The notes: generated by a model from the letters alone, not told the origin. Numbered from the stretch's first letter, positions 36,202 through 46,050 are shown. The stretch: 64,000 nucleotides of DNA from Bermanella marisrubri (GCF_012295615.1 NZ_CP051183.1:1-64000); one strand, 5' to 3'. Made by a program: numbers and translations.

Positions 36202-36228
36202 TTTTAGGCCTCGTCTTGAGGCCTAAAA
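36202..36228. repeat. Inverted repeat between convergent genes
   Basis: TTTTAGGCCTC/GAGGCCTAAAA with a 5-nt loop, between yheV and the convergent lipoprotein gene. It probably terminates transcription from both sides, though a U-tract outside the stem is lacking. Confidence 0.6.
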
Positions 36229-36241
36229 TCGAGTAGCACTG

Positions 36242-36817
36242 TTATTTCTTGATATGAGGCTCGTCATAATCCAGCTCTGTTGGGTAATCTTCACCTTCCG
36301 GAACTAGCCCCAAAAATAGCTCATTGTTATCGTCTATATAGGCGATTTGCTTTGTTATACGATCGTCAGCCGTTGGAAAAAAACAATCGAGCACGCTCTG
36401 ACTCTCACCAGCGACCCAATCCGATCTATCACAAGTTTCCCTAGTATTGGCTCTAGCAACGCCATCCGCATTTAAGGCCACAAAGTCCGCTGAACTAATA
36501 GATATTTCTAACTTGGTTACGTTTTCACCTGTGCCCAACGCGACATTTTCCAAGATTTTAAAAGTATTCGTGGTTCTGAACTCAGATATCTTGAACTGAT
36601 CTTCGCATCCCGAAGAGCTATAAGTGGTACTCAACGTATATAACCTTGATCCCGAAAACGTAAATGTGGTGTTTGCATAGTACTGCCCGTCTGCACTGGA
36701 GTCGTAACAATAATCGGGCTTCCATGTACCCTCCAAAAAGGTAGCATCTTCAGATTCAGAGCCACAGGCAATCAACATTAACGAAGTAATGGTTACGATA
36801 AGTCCTTTGTAATTCAT
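36242..36817 (-). CDS. Small lipoprotein of unknown function
   Basis: A 191-aa lipoprotein with a signal peptide ending at LIAC (Cys18). The mature part has four cysteines in two probable pairs (YCYDSS, GCEDQ, TCDRSD, LDCFF), consistent with periplasmic folding. The content TFTFSGSRLYTLSTTYSSSG suggests a lipocalin-like beta-sheet domain, but this is only an impression. The ATG at 36817 has GGAGAA upstream; the further start is a TTG. No family is recognised. Confidence 0.7.
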   Translation of the reverse strand: MNYKGLIVTITSLMLIACGSESEDATFLEGTWKPDYCYDSSADGQYYANTTFTFSGSRLYTLSTTYSSSGCEDQFKISEFRTTNTFKILENVALGTGENVTKLEISISSADFVALNADGVARANTRETCDRSDWVAGESQSVLDCFFPTADDRITKQIAYIDDNNELFLGLVPEGEDYPTELDYDEPHIKK

Positions 36818-36886
36818 AGAATATTTCTCCAATTTTCTACAGTTTTAAGGGTTGTGAAAACTATCATAAAAGCTATGCAGCTTCTG

Positions 36887-37927
36887 TTAAAAAATGTTCG
36901 ATAACCGATCAACTACATCTTGCTCAGTAATTAGGTCCATAGCATCTTGATGGTGTACTCGCTCATGCCATTTCGCCTCGGAGAATGGCTTGCCTAGATA
37001 TTTTCCAACCGCCTCTGGGTATTTATCAATGGTATAAGAAGGTTCTTGATAGGGGCCGGATAAACCGGAACGGGCAACGGCATAGAGCCCAATGACTGGC
37101 GTGCCCATGGCAACCGCAATGTGAGTAGGCCCGGTATCGGGAGCGATCAAGGCATCCGCCTCGCCTAATAATGCGACGATTTCTTTGTGTTTGGTTTTCC
37201 CCACCATATTGTCAACTGGATGCTGACAAAGCGATTCTATATCCGCGGCTAAATCCAATTCATTTTTCGCCGGCCCACCGGTTAATACCACTTGGCAATC
37301 CCAACGTTCAATGGCTTGATCAATGACTTGCGCATAATGTTCTGCTTTCCAAGTGCGCTCGGCCTTGCTGGCTGCAGCGTTAATAGCCAACATCTTGGGC
37401 TTTTTACGCTGTGCTTTTGCCCAAGTTTGAGTTTCCTCATTGGTATAGAGAAAAAAGTCATAGTCCGCTTTGGCAGGGACGTTAATACCTAAATAATCCG
37501 CAAACCCCATGAAGCCCTCTGCCAGATGCTCATCTCGAGAAGGAATCTGTTCCTTCACAAACCACGAATGCAAGTCTTTGGCTCGACCGTTATCAAAACC
37601 AATTTTACGTTTCGCATTGATATGGGGATAAATCAGGTTCGTGCGAAAACTGGCCTGAGCGGCAATCAGCACATCAAATTCATACTGCTTAAACAGCTTG
37701 CGCAGACTCATATAGTCTTTGATTTTTTGCGGCTTAGGAATGACCAAAAACTCCACCCCTGGCAAACCCTCAAGCATTGGATAAACCGCGGAACTGGTAA
37801 TCCAAGTAATTTTGCAATCAGGCCATGCGGACTGCATAGCACGAATCATAGGAATGGCTAGCACCACATCCCCAAGGGCGGAAAGGCGAAAGAATGCGAT
37901 ATGTTTTGGCGATGTGTTAGAAGTCAT
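36887..37927 (-). CDS. Glycosyltransferase family 9 (heptosyltransferase-like)
   Basis: A 346-aa GT-B fold enzyme of the ADP-heptose:LPS heptosyltransferase group, acting on the cytoplasmic face during core oligosaccharide synthesis. FFRLSALGDVVLAIPM is the N-terminal GT9 signature, AINAAASKAERTWKAEHYAQV forms the donor region, and LIAPDTGPTHIAVAMGTPVIGLY is the C-terminal signature (key residues DTGPTH). No other LPS core genes are adjacent, so acceptor and heptose position are unclear. Confidence 0.88.
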   Translation of the reverse strand: MTSNTSPKHIAFFRLSALGDVVLAIPMIRAMQSAWPDCKITWITSSAVYPMLEGLPGVEFLVIPKPQKIKDYMSLRKLFKQYEFDVLIAAQASFRTNLIYPHINAKRKIGFDNGRAKDLHSWFVKEQIPSRDEHLAEGFMGFADYLGINVPAKADYDFFLYTNEETQTWAKAQRKKPKMLAINAAASKAERTWKAEHYAQVIDQAIERWDCQVVLTGGPAKNELDLAADIESLCQHPVDNMVGKTKHKEIVALLGEADALIAPDTGPTHIAVAMGTPVIGLYAVARSGLSGPYQEPSYTIDKYPEAVGKYLGKPFSEAKWHERVHHQDAMDLITEQDVVDRLSNIF

Positions 37928-37997
37928 GGCTGGCTATCGATCATTATTTACCGGGCAGTATAACCGAGAGGAAGTAGCGACGCATGGATGTTTATAA

Positions 37998-39365
37998 CTA
38001 GGGGATCAACTCATATTCCAAGCGACGATTCTTGGCAGCGATACGATTCCACTCTTTACTGGTCACATTTGCTGAGGGAACAGGATAATCTTCTAGCGTA
38101 TATTGAGTTCCCATCTCAATGGCGGAGAGATAGATTGCCACATATTGATCATCTAACCTTCTTACAAAATCATCTAGCTGTTTGAATTCCACCGACTGGC
38201 CAATGGCATACTCTGGGCTTGTATCACATTGCAGTACAGACTCTGTACTGTCTAATAAAGAGGGTGTTCCTGCATTGCTTCGTTCACAGAAATTGCCATC
38301 ATGAAATTTAATCACTAGCGATCCCTGAAATCCCTGATCACTTAATTGCGCTACCATTTCCGACAAATAATTTTGATAGGCCGGTGAATTCAAAGTCTGT
38401 TGATAACCAACTTGGTTGTTTTGGTTTAACGCCCATTCCAACGTTCGAATATCAACTAATGATTCTGAATTATTAGGTTCAAGGTTCTGAACTGACGTAC
38501 TAGCAACGGCGTCTTTTAAGTCACTAATTGCTTTGGACTGCTTATCTATGACCGCTTTTAGAGGCTCGAAATTGTCTTGTGGTTGCTCACCGGAGTCAAA
38601 AAATACAAATGCTGCGGCCACGAATAAAAGCGTAGCTAATACAATCTTGTGCCAAAATACATTGCGACTCGAAAGATCTCTTACAGTAGGCTCTAACTGA
38701 GAAACCATTTCTCGTAATAGTGAATGCAGATCCTGCTTGATCGTATCTCGCTGCTCTATGAATAACTGCCGAAACAGTTTTCGCATGGAGTCTTTTTCTA
38801 AGTCTTCACTGGCACTACGGGCAAGCTCATCCAAACTGTGCTGCGTATTAGCAATGATATGAGCTTGCTGCTCGGCAGCACGAGAGGCCTCTTGTTTTGC
38901 AAGTGCTGCGGATGCTGAATCAGACTCAGTTTGACTTACTTTTTGCGGTATCAAGCTTAACTGGCGAAGGACTTTTTCTAGCTGAACTGGCTTTAGCTTT
39001 TTGGGCAAGACGCCAACAGCACCTAACGCTCGCGCTTGATTAATGTAGACACCCTCATCTTTAGAGGTGTACATCATAATGGGAATCTTTGCGGTACTCG
39101 GATCGCTTTTTATGACTTGAACTGCTTGAAAACCATCCATTCCAGGCATCATATGATCCATAAAGATCACATCAGGCTTTAAAGCACTCAAGATTCCCAA
39201 GGCTTCTTCAGCACTCTCAGCGGTCTCAACCTTAATCTGGTGCTCCAGCAGCATTTCTCTGAGAACGTATCGAGCAAGCTTAGAGTCATCAACCACCAAA
39301 GCCGTCTTGTTCAAGCTCGCCTGCTTATTATCCGCAGCTTGAGATGAAGAGGAATGAGTGGACAT
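37998..39365 (-). CDS. Membrane-anchored response regulator with extracytoplasmic domain
   Basis: A 455-aa protein with unusual architecture. Residues 20-142 form a CheY-like receiver domain: acidic pair D26/D27, phospho-acceptor D70 in FMDHMMPGMDG, T100 and K122 of the switch. A long, Gln/Ala/Glu-rich coiled region (145-235) leads to one transmembrane helix (about 240-256, KIVLATLLFVAAAFVFF). The C-terminal 200 residues should then lie in the periplasm and contain two cysteines (NFCERS, VLQCDT). The last residues (AAKNRRLEYELIP) resemble the end of OmpA-like domains. The ATG at 39365 is preferred, with GGAG upstream. No kinase gene is adjacent. Confidence 0.78.
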   Translation of the reverse strand: MSTHSSSSQAADNKQASLNKTALVVDDSKLARYVLREMLLEHQIKVETAESAEEALGILSALKPDVIFMDHMMPGMDGFQAVQVIKSDPSTAKIPIMMYTSKDEGVYINQARALGAVGVLPKKLKPVQLEKVLRQLSLIPQKVSQTESDSASAALAKQEASRAAEQQAHIIANTQHSLDELARSASEDLEKDSMRKLFRQLFIEQRDTIKQDLHSLLREMVSQLEPTVRDLSSRNVFWHKIVLATLLFVAAAFVFFDSGEQPQDNFEPLKAVIDKQSKAISDLKDAVASTSVQNLEPNNSESLVDIRTLEWALNQNNQVGYQQTLNSPAYQNYLSEMVAQLSDQGFQGSLVIKFHDGNFCERSNAGTPSLLDSTESVLQCDTSPEYAIGQSVEFKQLDDFVRRLDDQYVAIYLSAIEMGTQYTLEDYPVPSANVTSKEWNRIAAKNRRLEYELIP

Positions 39366-39612
39366 GGGTAAGCTCCGAGAAGTCAAAAGGGCGCAGTATA
39401 AGTCAACCTGCATAAGAGTTTATGACTTCAATTCACAAAGCCGAATCCCGTCACAGAAATATATGCGATTCATGAAGAAACTTAGACACCATCACAAATA
39501 GAATCTGAGCGTTTTCCCAGTGGTTGGAGAAACGCACGAATCATTAATAAGGGGAGGTCAAATAGCTCGGCGAAAGATTTTTAACGCCGTATGGCCTAGC
39601 GCAATAGCCTCT

Positions 39613-41445
39613 CTACTCCACCGTAACCGATTTAGCTAAGTTCCGCGGCTGGTCAACGTCCGTCCCTTTTAACACTGCAACATGATAACTAAGCAGCTGA
39701 AGCGGAATGATGTATAAAATCGGTTCCATCAAATCACTGCACGACGGCATATTTAGCACGGTTAAGCCATCCGCATCTTTCACTTTGGATTTTTCATCGG
39801 CAAAGACAAATAACTCGCCGCCACGGGCACGGACTTCTTCTAAGTTGGATTTAAGCTTATCCAAAAGATCATTGTGCGGCGCCACAGTGACGATAGGCAT
39901 ATCTTTATCGACCAGTGCCAATGGGCCATGTTTCAATTCGCCAGCGGGATAAGCCTCGGCATGAATGTAAGAAATCTCTTTCAGCTTGAGCGAACCTTCC
40001 AAGGCAATTGGGAACATGGCGCCACGACCAAGGAATAAACTATTATGCTTTTCCGCAAATGCTTGCGACATTTTTTCAATCTTGTCATCAAGAGCGATGG
40101 CTTTCTCTACAAGTTCAGGCAATTTCACCAAGTCTTTTATAATTTCCTCTTCAACCTGATCCACCATGCCATGACGACGTCCAAGGGCTATAGTCAAAAG
40201 CATTAGTGCGGTTAGTTGAGAAGTAAAAGCTTTGGTGGAAGCTACGCCGATTTCTGGTCCTGCATTGGTCATAATCGCCAGATCCGATTCACGCACCAAT
40301 GATGAACCGGGCACATTGCACACGGTTAAGCTAGCGGTAAAACCTAAGTCTTTGGCTTTGCGCAGTGCTGCGAGCGTATCCGCAGTTTCACCACTTTGTG
40401 AAATAGTAATGAACAAGCTATTAGGCAAGGCCACGGTTTTGCGGTAACGATACTCACTGGCGACTTCAACTTGGCAAGGAATACCGGCCAAGCTTTCAAT
40501 CCAATATTTTGCCACCATACCTGCATGGTAAGAGGTACCACAGGCAATGATTTGAATAGCTTGAGTTTGATCTAAAACCTCTTTGGCTTTAACGCCAAAG
40601 GCTTGTTCAAGTAAGCGAGTTTCACTCACACGACCTTCTAAGCACTGACGAATCACGTCTGGTTGCTCATAGATTTCTTTCATCATGTAGTGACGGAACT
40701 CACCCTTATCGGCTGTACCTAGTTGATGATCAAAACGCGTGACATCATGCACCACTTCTTCATTGTGCTTATCCCATACGTGAATATGGTCCGCTGTTAA
40801 TTCGGCTACATCACCTTCGTTCAAAAATATGAAACGGTCAGTCACTTGCAAAAGTGCCAGTTGGTCGGAAGCAATGAAATGCTCACCACTGCCCACACCT
40901 ATAACCAGTGGCGAACCATGACGGGCCGCGACTAATTTGCCAGGATGATCGGCACTGATGACTCCAAGAGCATAGGCGCCGTCTAAGACCTGTACCGTTT
41001 CTTTCACCGCATCAGATAAGTTGGATGTTTTTTGCAGGTATTTATGTAACAGGTGAACAATGACTTCTGTATCCGTTTGGCTGGTGAAGCTATAGCCGTC
41101 CGCTTTAAGTTGTTCACGCAATTCATCATGGTTCTCAATGATACCATTGTGAACAATGGCTAAACGTTCACCCGACATATGAGGATGAGCATTCACCTCT
41201 GAAGGTTTGCCATGAGTAGCCCATCGAGTGTGGGCAATACCCGCTTTGCCATCAAATGGATGATCAGCTAGGCCTTGCTCCAGTTCTTTTACTTTACCCA
41301 TACGACGACAGCGCTCGATCACACCGGCATCTGTCATGGCCGCAAGACCCGCACTGTCATAGCCACGGTACTCTAAGCGACGCAGGCCTTCTAATAAGAT
41401 CTCGCTGACATTGCGCTGCGCAATACCACCAACAATTCCACACAT
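39613..41445 (-). CDS. glmS: Glutamine-fructose-6-phosphate aminotransferase (isomerizing)
   Basis: A 610-aa enzyme making glucosamine-6-phosphate from fructose-6-phosphate and glutamine, the first step towards UDP-GlcNAc. The N-terminal glutaminase domain begins MCGIVGG with catalytic Cys2, and HTRWATHGKPSEVNAHPH (key residues RWATHG) is present. Two SIS sugar-isomerase domains follow (ACGTSYHAGM, ISQSGETADTL), and the end DQPRNLAKSVTVE is canonical. It is 79 bp downstream of glmU on the same strand. Confidence 0.98.
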   Translation of the reverse strand: MCGIVGGIAQRNVSEILLEGLRRLEYRGYDSAGLAAMTDAGVIERCRRMGKVKELEQGLADHPFDGKAGIAHTRWATHGKPSEVNAHPHMSGERLAIVHNGIIENHDELREQLKADGYSFTSQTDTEVIVHLLHKYLQKTSNLSDAVKETVQVLDGAYALGVISADHPGKLVAARHGSPLVIGVGSGEHFIASDQLALLQVTDRFIFLNEGDVAELTADHIHVWDKHNEEVVHDVTRFDHQLGTADKGEFRHYMMKEIYEQPDVIRQCLEGRVSETRLLEQAFGVKAKEVLDQTQAIQIIACGTSYHAGMVAKYWIESLAGIPCQVEVASEYRYRKTVALPNSLFITISQSGETADTLAALRKAKDLGFTASLTVCNVPGSSLVRESDLAIMTNAGPEIGVASTKAFTSQLTALMLLTIALGRRHGMVDQVEEEIIKDLVKLPELVEKAIALDDKIEKMSQAFAEKHNSLFLGRGAMFPIALEGSLKLKEISYIHAEAYPAGELKHGPLALVDKDMPIVTVAPHNDLLDKLKSNLEEVRARGGELFVFADEKSKVKDADGLTVLNMPSCSDLMEPILYIIPLQLLSYHVAVLKGTDVDQPRNLAKSVTVE

Positions 41446-41524
41446 AGTTTTTCCTTTAATCTTTTTCTGGCGCCGATTCTATTCCACGCTTTACAAATCT
41501 TTTTTGCTGTTCGTTATTTCTTAC

Positions 41525-42898
41525 TTATTTCTTAGTAGGGCGCTGCCAATCGAGATTCTTTTGTCGGCCACGACCTACTGCTAACTTATCGTCTTCCACA
41601 TCTTTGGTGATGGTAGACCCTGCACCTATGGTTGCGCCTTTGCCGATTGTTACTGGGGCGACTAGAGACGAGTTAGAGCCAATAAATGCGCCATCGCCAA
41701 TCACAGTTTTAAACTTATTCACGCCGTCGTAGTTACAGGTGATGGTTCCGGCACCGATATTCGCACCTTGACCAATCTCAGCATCGCCAATGTAAGTTAG
41801 GTGATTCACTTTGGAACCCTCACCAATGATCGATTTTTTCACTTCACAAAAGTTGCCCACTTTGGCGCCATTTTCTAACTGAGCCCCTGGACGCAAACGA
41901 GCATAAGGGCCAATTTCACAACCTTCTTTAACGAGCGCATCTTCGATATGACTAAAGGCTTTCACATGCGTACCGGGTGCAATAACGGCATTGCGAATAA
42001 CACAATGAGATTCAATATAGACGCCATCACCCAAAACTACTTCACCTTCGAGCACGACGTTCACATCAATCACCACATCACGTCCCACCGTCACGCCCTT
42101 AGTATGCCCAGGTCGAATGTCTAAACGTTGAGGATCTAACACAGTGACGCCATCTGTCATTAAGCCGTCCACTAGACGACCTTGATACCAGCGCTCTAAT
42201 TCTGCTTGCTGTAGACGATTATTTACACCAAAGGTTTCTTCAGCAAATTCAGGCTGTAACGTTTCTACTGGCATGCCATCGTTTACTGACATTTCGATGA
42301 TGTCGGTTAGGTAATATTCACCTTGAGCATTGTCATTACTTAGCTTTGGCAACCATTCGTGCAGCTTCGCCGTAGGCACGGCCAATATACCGGTATTGCA
42401 TTCTTGAATAGCCTTTTGCTGCTCAGATGCATCTTTGTGCTCAACAATGGCTTGTACCGAGCCTTCCTCATTGCGAACAATGCGGCCATAGCCTGTTGGA
42501 TCATCCATATTGACGGTAAGTAAACCCAATTGTTCCTTCGCCGCAATATCAATTAAGGCTTGTAATGTATTACTTTGAATAAGCGGCACATCGCCATATA
42601 AGATTAACGTGACGCCGGATTCAGCAAGATGTTCTAGCGCCATCATCACGGCGTGACCAGTACCATTTTGCTCTTTCTGCAAAGCCCAAGTGAGATCCGC
42701 TTCGTCGCCAAAATACGATTGCACTTGCTCAGCCCCATGGCCAACCACAACGTGAAGGGCTTCAGCGTTGACTTCACGGGCACTATCTAAAACATGAGCG
42801 AGCATGGGTTTGCCCGCAATAGGGTGCAAAACCTTGGGTAATTGAGATTTCATGCGCGACCCTTGTCCCGCGGCTAGTACAACAACTTCAATGCTCAT
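41525..42898 (-). CDS. glmU: Bifunctional GlmU (GlcN-1-P acetyltransferase / GlcNAc-1-P uridyltransferase)
   Basis: A 457-aa enzyme completing UDP-GlcNAc synthesis for peptidoglycan and LPS. The N-terminal pyrophosphorylase domain has LAAGQGSRMKSQLPKVLHP. The C-terminal left-handed beta-helix (about 250-457) has the acetyltransferase residues around RLRPGAQL, VGNFCEVKKS and YIGDAEIGQGANIGAGT. It pairs with downstream glmS. In relatives glmU lies directly beside atpC, but here 5 kb separates them. Confidence 0.97.
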   Translation of the reverse strand: MSIEVVVLAAGQGSRMKSQLPKVLHPIAGKPMLAHVLDSAREVNAEALHVVVGHGAEQVQSYFGDEADLTWALQKEQNGTGHAVMMALEHLAESGVTLILYGDVPLIQSNTLQALIDIAAKEQLGLLTVNMDDPTGYGRIVRNEEGSVQAIVEHKDASEQQKAIQECNTGILAVPTAKLHEWLPKLSNDNAQGEYYLTDIIEMSVNDGMPVETLQPEFAEETFGVNNRLQQAELERWYQGRLVDGLMTDGVTVLDPQRLDIRPGHTKGVTVGRDVVIDVNVVLEGEVVLGDGVYIESHCVIRNAVIAPGTHVKAFSHIEDALVKEGCEIGPYARLRPGAQLENGAKVGNFCEVKKSIIGEGSKVNHLTYIGDAEIGQGANIGAGTITCNYDGVNKFKTVIGDGAFIGSNSSLVAPVTIGKGATIGAGSTITKDVEDDKLAVGRGRQKNLDWQRPTKK

Positions 42899-43090
42899 GT
42901 CTTATTACATCCCGTTTTTATCGCCAGCGATTTTATCTTTGTTAAAGGCACGCTGTTCCATGGTATTTCAAGCTCGTTCGCAATCACTGACATTGTCAAA
43001 AGTTGGGGAACGATTTTGTGGAAAAGTTGCGTAGTCTATTAGTCCTGTTAGGATTTACAATCTAATATGTCACAAAAAAATTGACAACCA

Positions 43091-43825
43091 ATGAACCTAG
43101 AAGCCCTGCGTCAGCTTGACCTCAGTGATCGAGAAATCGCCATATACCATGCACTTTTGACAATGGGGCCGAGCTCTATTCGTGATATCGCTGCCAAAAC
43201 TGAGATTAACCGTGGCACGACGTATGAAACTCTCAAAGTCCTGGTCAGCAAAGGCTTAGTGAACTACCTACCCAAGGGCAAACGAAAAGTATTTCAAGCG
43301 AGCGACCCGGAACATCTGCTGGATATGGCAGAAGATAAGCGCCACGCCTTAGAAAGCACCTTGCTCGATCTGAAAAGCGAAATCATTCCAGAGTTAAAAC
43401 AACTCAATCCCGGCCTTATTGGTGGCAACGTGCGCTTTTATGAAGGGGATGATGGCGTTGAGCATGTGCTGAGAGACATCTTAAATAGCGTTGGTCGCAA
43501 GACGGACAAAACCTATTCCGTTATTTCAACACAAGCTTTACGTAAGCACCTGTACCGCCCATTTCCCAACTTTACTAAGCAGCGCATCCAAAGGGGAATT
43601 AACGTGCGCGTAATTGCCATAGGCGAGGGCGGTGATGAAGTGGAGCTAGCCGAACGTAAATGGTTAAAAGGTAAGGGCGATGCATCCTACATCGCCATCT
43701 ACCCGCCAAAGGTAGCCATGATCAGCCTTGCGGACAATAACTATCCAGTGGTCGTTGTGATTGATAGCGACGCTATCGCCAATACTCAGCAAATGATGTT
43801 TGATACCTTGTGGGGGGCTTTGTGA
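43091..43825 (+). CDS. TrmB-family transcriptional regulator
   Basis: A 244-aa regulator with an N-terminal winged HTH (about 1-70: LDLSDREIAIYHALLTMGPSS start, EINRGTTYETLKVLVSKGLV recognition region) and a C-terminal effector-binding half resembling TrmB proteins, including NVRFYEGDDGVEHVL. TrmB proteins, best known from archaea, often sense sugars. It is divergent from glmU, so autoregulation or control of glmU-glmS is a reasonable guess. In pseudomonads a different regulator (GlmR, DeoR type) lies near glmS. Confidence 0.82.
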   Translation: MNLEALRQLDLSDREIAIYHALLTMGPSSIRDIAAKTEINRGTTYETLKVLVSKGLVNYLPKGKRKVFQASDPEHLLDMAEDKRHALESTLLDLKSEIIPELKQLNPGLIGGNVRFYEGDDGVEHVLRDILNSVGRKTDKTYSVISTQALRKHLYRPFPNFTKQRIQRGINVRVIAIGEGGDEVELAERKWLKGKGDASYIAIYPPKVAMISLADNNYPVVVVIDSDAIANTQQMMFDTLWGAL

Positions 43826-43846
43826 TTGCTTCAGGCATCTAATAAC

Positions 43847-43864
43847 CCACCTCATTTGAGGTGG
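43847..43864. repeat. Inverted repeat between convergent genes
   Basis: CCACCTC / GAGGTGG with a 4-nt loop between the TrmB-type regulator and the convergent kelch-like lipoprotein gene. There is no T-tract on either side. Confidence 0.5.
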
Positions 43865-43876
43865 ATCATAATCCTA

Positions 43877-45847
43877 TTATTGAAAACTGAATCTGACTGG
43901 TATCAATTGATATTGCCTTGTCCAAACATCTTGATAGCGTTTTGAGAAAGACCCGCCACCGATAAATAAGAAACCTGAATCGAATCTCTCAACCGCTTGA
44001 TAATCAGGTCTCAATGGAAAAGCTACCGTCGTTTGCTCCCTCTTCCAACTACAACACGTCCAAACTTCGGACACATATTGATCAGGAAAAACCCATATGT
44101 TTGAATCTGTAGCCACAGCCTGAAATAAAGCAAGTGAAGGAAAATCGGGGTAAGTCGGATTAGTAACACTGCTCCATGAAGTTCCGTCGTAAGATTTCCA
44201 GATCTCGTGAGTATAGCTACCACCATAACCACCAATTAACCAAAGGTGAGAATCAAAACTCACCACCTGATGCCCGTACAGTGAATTAAAACCTCCAGCG
44301 TTATTGAGAAGCTGCCAAGTTTCGCCATCGGAAGAGGACCAAACGTCACGAGTACTATGATTTGAAGCATTTCTTCCGCCCACAAGTATTAGCGATCCAT
44401 CATGCACAGTCACCTGATGATAATACCTTGCACCATATCCGCCATCTTCTGTCACTAAAATCCATTCTTCCCCATTTGAGGATTTCCAAACATCTGCAAG
44501 GCTTCCTGAAGAGCCCGCACTACCACCAATCAAATATAAGTCTCCTTCAAACTCAACCACCTGATGAAAGGCTCTTCCTCCAAAAGGAGCACTATCGGTT
44601 ACCAACTCCCAGAAGTAACCATCAACTGATTTCCAAATCTCACTTGAATATACACCACTGCTGCCGTCGTCCCCGCCAATTAACCAGTACGCATTATTAA
44701 ACGAAACTACTTGGTGACCATTCCTAGCCGAAAAGTGTCCATAATTGGCTTCTGAATCTATTACTGTCCGTTTGGTTAAATCACCCGATGAAGTTCTTAG
44801 CCATACATACCCTCGATCACTCTGGCTCATTGTAGAAATAGTTATTGGAGTCGAATCCAAAGAAATGATTTTATAATCGGCACAGCTTTCGATAGAAAGA
44901 GGATCACAGGCATCAGATGATGAATAAAGCAGTTCAAGTCCCGTCGTTAAATCATTAACTCTTAACCTTGCGGATGATGCATATAAATCTACCCCTATCA
45001 AGTCGTTTGGAATTACCAGTACAGATACTTCTTCTTGAGCTGACTTAAAGTCCTCCGATTCTTTAGTTTCAACCAATAAGCGAGCTACGCCAGAGTCCTT
45101 GGCAAGAACTCGGTCTCCTTCTGATATGGACAACAAATCAGTAGTAAGTACAGAGATATCCACCCCAACATTGTTGTGTGTATTAGCAGAAACAATTTGT
45201 ATGTCACCAACGATCATCGGCTTCAATTCATCGACTTTCAAGAAGCCGTCTCCTTTTTCGACTTCAAATGTAAACTCTTTAAATATTGACGGGTAAAATA
45301 ACGTTTCAGATATTTGTACTTCAAAAGATATTTTGCCCGCACCCAGTATTTTGAAGACGCCTCCCTCTATCTCTAGCAAAGAAGGACTTAACGAAGTAAA
45401 TGATAATGCACCCTCAGAATTACTCTCAATTACTCCTGATAATGACAAACCCGGTTCAAACTTCACATTAGTAAGAACAGCTGTTTTAGTAAGAACCGTG
45501 TTACCCATGACAATTACCGGTACTTCTTTTGTAACCTTTGAATACGTTTCTGTTGCTTCTACTTCAACAATTACGCTCGTTGAACCTACACCGGTGAACT
45601 CGATCAATCCCGCTTTATCAACCTCAACAATATTTTCATCCAGCGAACTATACGAAATTATTGCATCAGAATTTGTCGTAGCCTCTAATTGTAAAGACGA
45701 ATCATTGATAGTGGCTTTTATTTCGGTAGTATTAATGTCTAAAGTTGGAAGTGATCTACCTTCACTATTTGGACCCTCACTATTCGCTCCTCCACCACAC
45801 GCCACTAACGATAAGATCAAAGCGGCTACAGCTGTAAATTTAAACAT
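43877..45847 (-). CDS. Large surface lipoprotein with Ig-like region and kelch-type repeats
   Basis: A 656-aa lipoprotein with lipobox LVAC (Cys17). Residues about 30-280 look like tandem bacterial Ig-like repeats (units such as IISYSSLDENIVEVDKAG and KISFEVQ). From about 365 on, five to six repeats near 50 residues long share GHQVVSF...WLIGG...EIWKS.DG..W, a kelch/galactose-oxidase-like propeller. The C-terminus ends PVRFSFQ. Function is unknown; adhesion or polysaccharide binding is possible. It sits in an accessory islet with the membrane sulfatase. Confidence 0.72.
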   Translation of the reverse strand: MFKFTAVAALILSLVACGGGANSEGPNSEGRSLPTLDINTTEIKATINDSSLQLEATTNSDAIISYSSLDENIVEVDKAGLIEFTGVGSTSVIVEVEATETYSKVTKEVPVIVMGNTVLTKTAVLTNVKFEPGLSLSGVIESNSEGALSFTSLSPSLLEIEGGVFKILGAGKISFEVQISETLFYPSIFKEFTFEVEKGDGFLKVDELKPMIVGDIQIVSANTHNNVGVDISVLTTDLLSISEGDRVLAKDSGVARLLVETKESEDFKSAQEEVSVLVIPNDLIGVDLYASSARLRVNDLTTGLELLYSSSDACDPLSIESCADYKIISLDSTPITISTMSQSDRGYVWLRTSSGDLTKRTVIDSEANYGHFSARNGHQVVSFNNAYWLIGGDDGSSGVYSSEIWKSVDGYFWELVTDSAPFGGRAFHQVVEFEGDLYLIGGSAGSSGSLADVWKSSNGEEWILVTEDGGYGARYYHQVTVHDGSLILVGGRNASNHSTRDVWSSSDGETWQLLNNAGGFNSLYGHQVVSFDSHLWLIGGYGGSYTHEIWKSYDGTSWSSVTNPTYPDFPSLALFQAVATDSNIWVFPDQYVSEVWTCCSWKREQTTVAFPLRPDYQAVERFDSGFLFIGGGSFSKRYQDVWTRQYQLIPVRFSFQ

Positions 45848-45972
45848 CCTTTTTCCTTGATTTTATTACTGCAATTTATTTCGGCGCGAATAGTACTAAA
45901 TTACCACTAAAGGTTCTAAGACTAATTGCATTCTGATTAGGCTACATATTCAAAAGCCAAGAACGCGAATAC

Positions 45973-46005
45973 AAAAAAGCCGCCTTGGTTAGGAACCAAG
46001 GCGGC
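45973..46005 (-). terminator. Terminator copy A (downstream of membrane sulfatase)
   Basis: 12-bp stem GCCGCCTTGGTT / AACCAAGGCGGC with loop AGG, followed on the minus strand by TTTTTTG. The 35-nt sequence 45971-46005 is identical to 47789-47823. Confidence 0.9.
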
Positions 46006-46050
46006 ACATATCCTTACAACTCTCTTCAATTCTAGTTGTTCACAAACACG

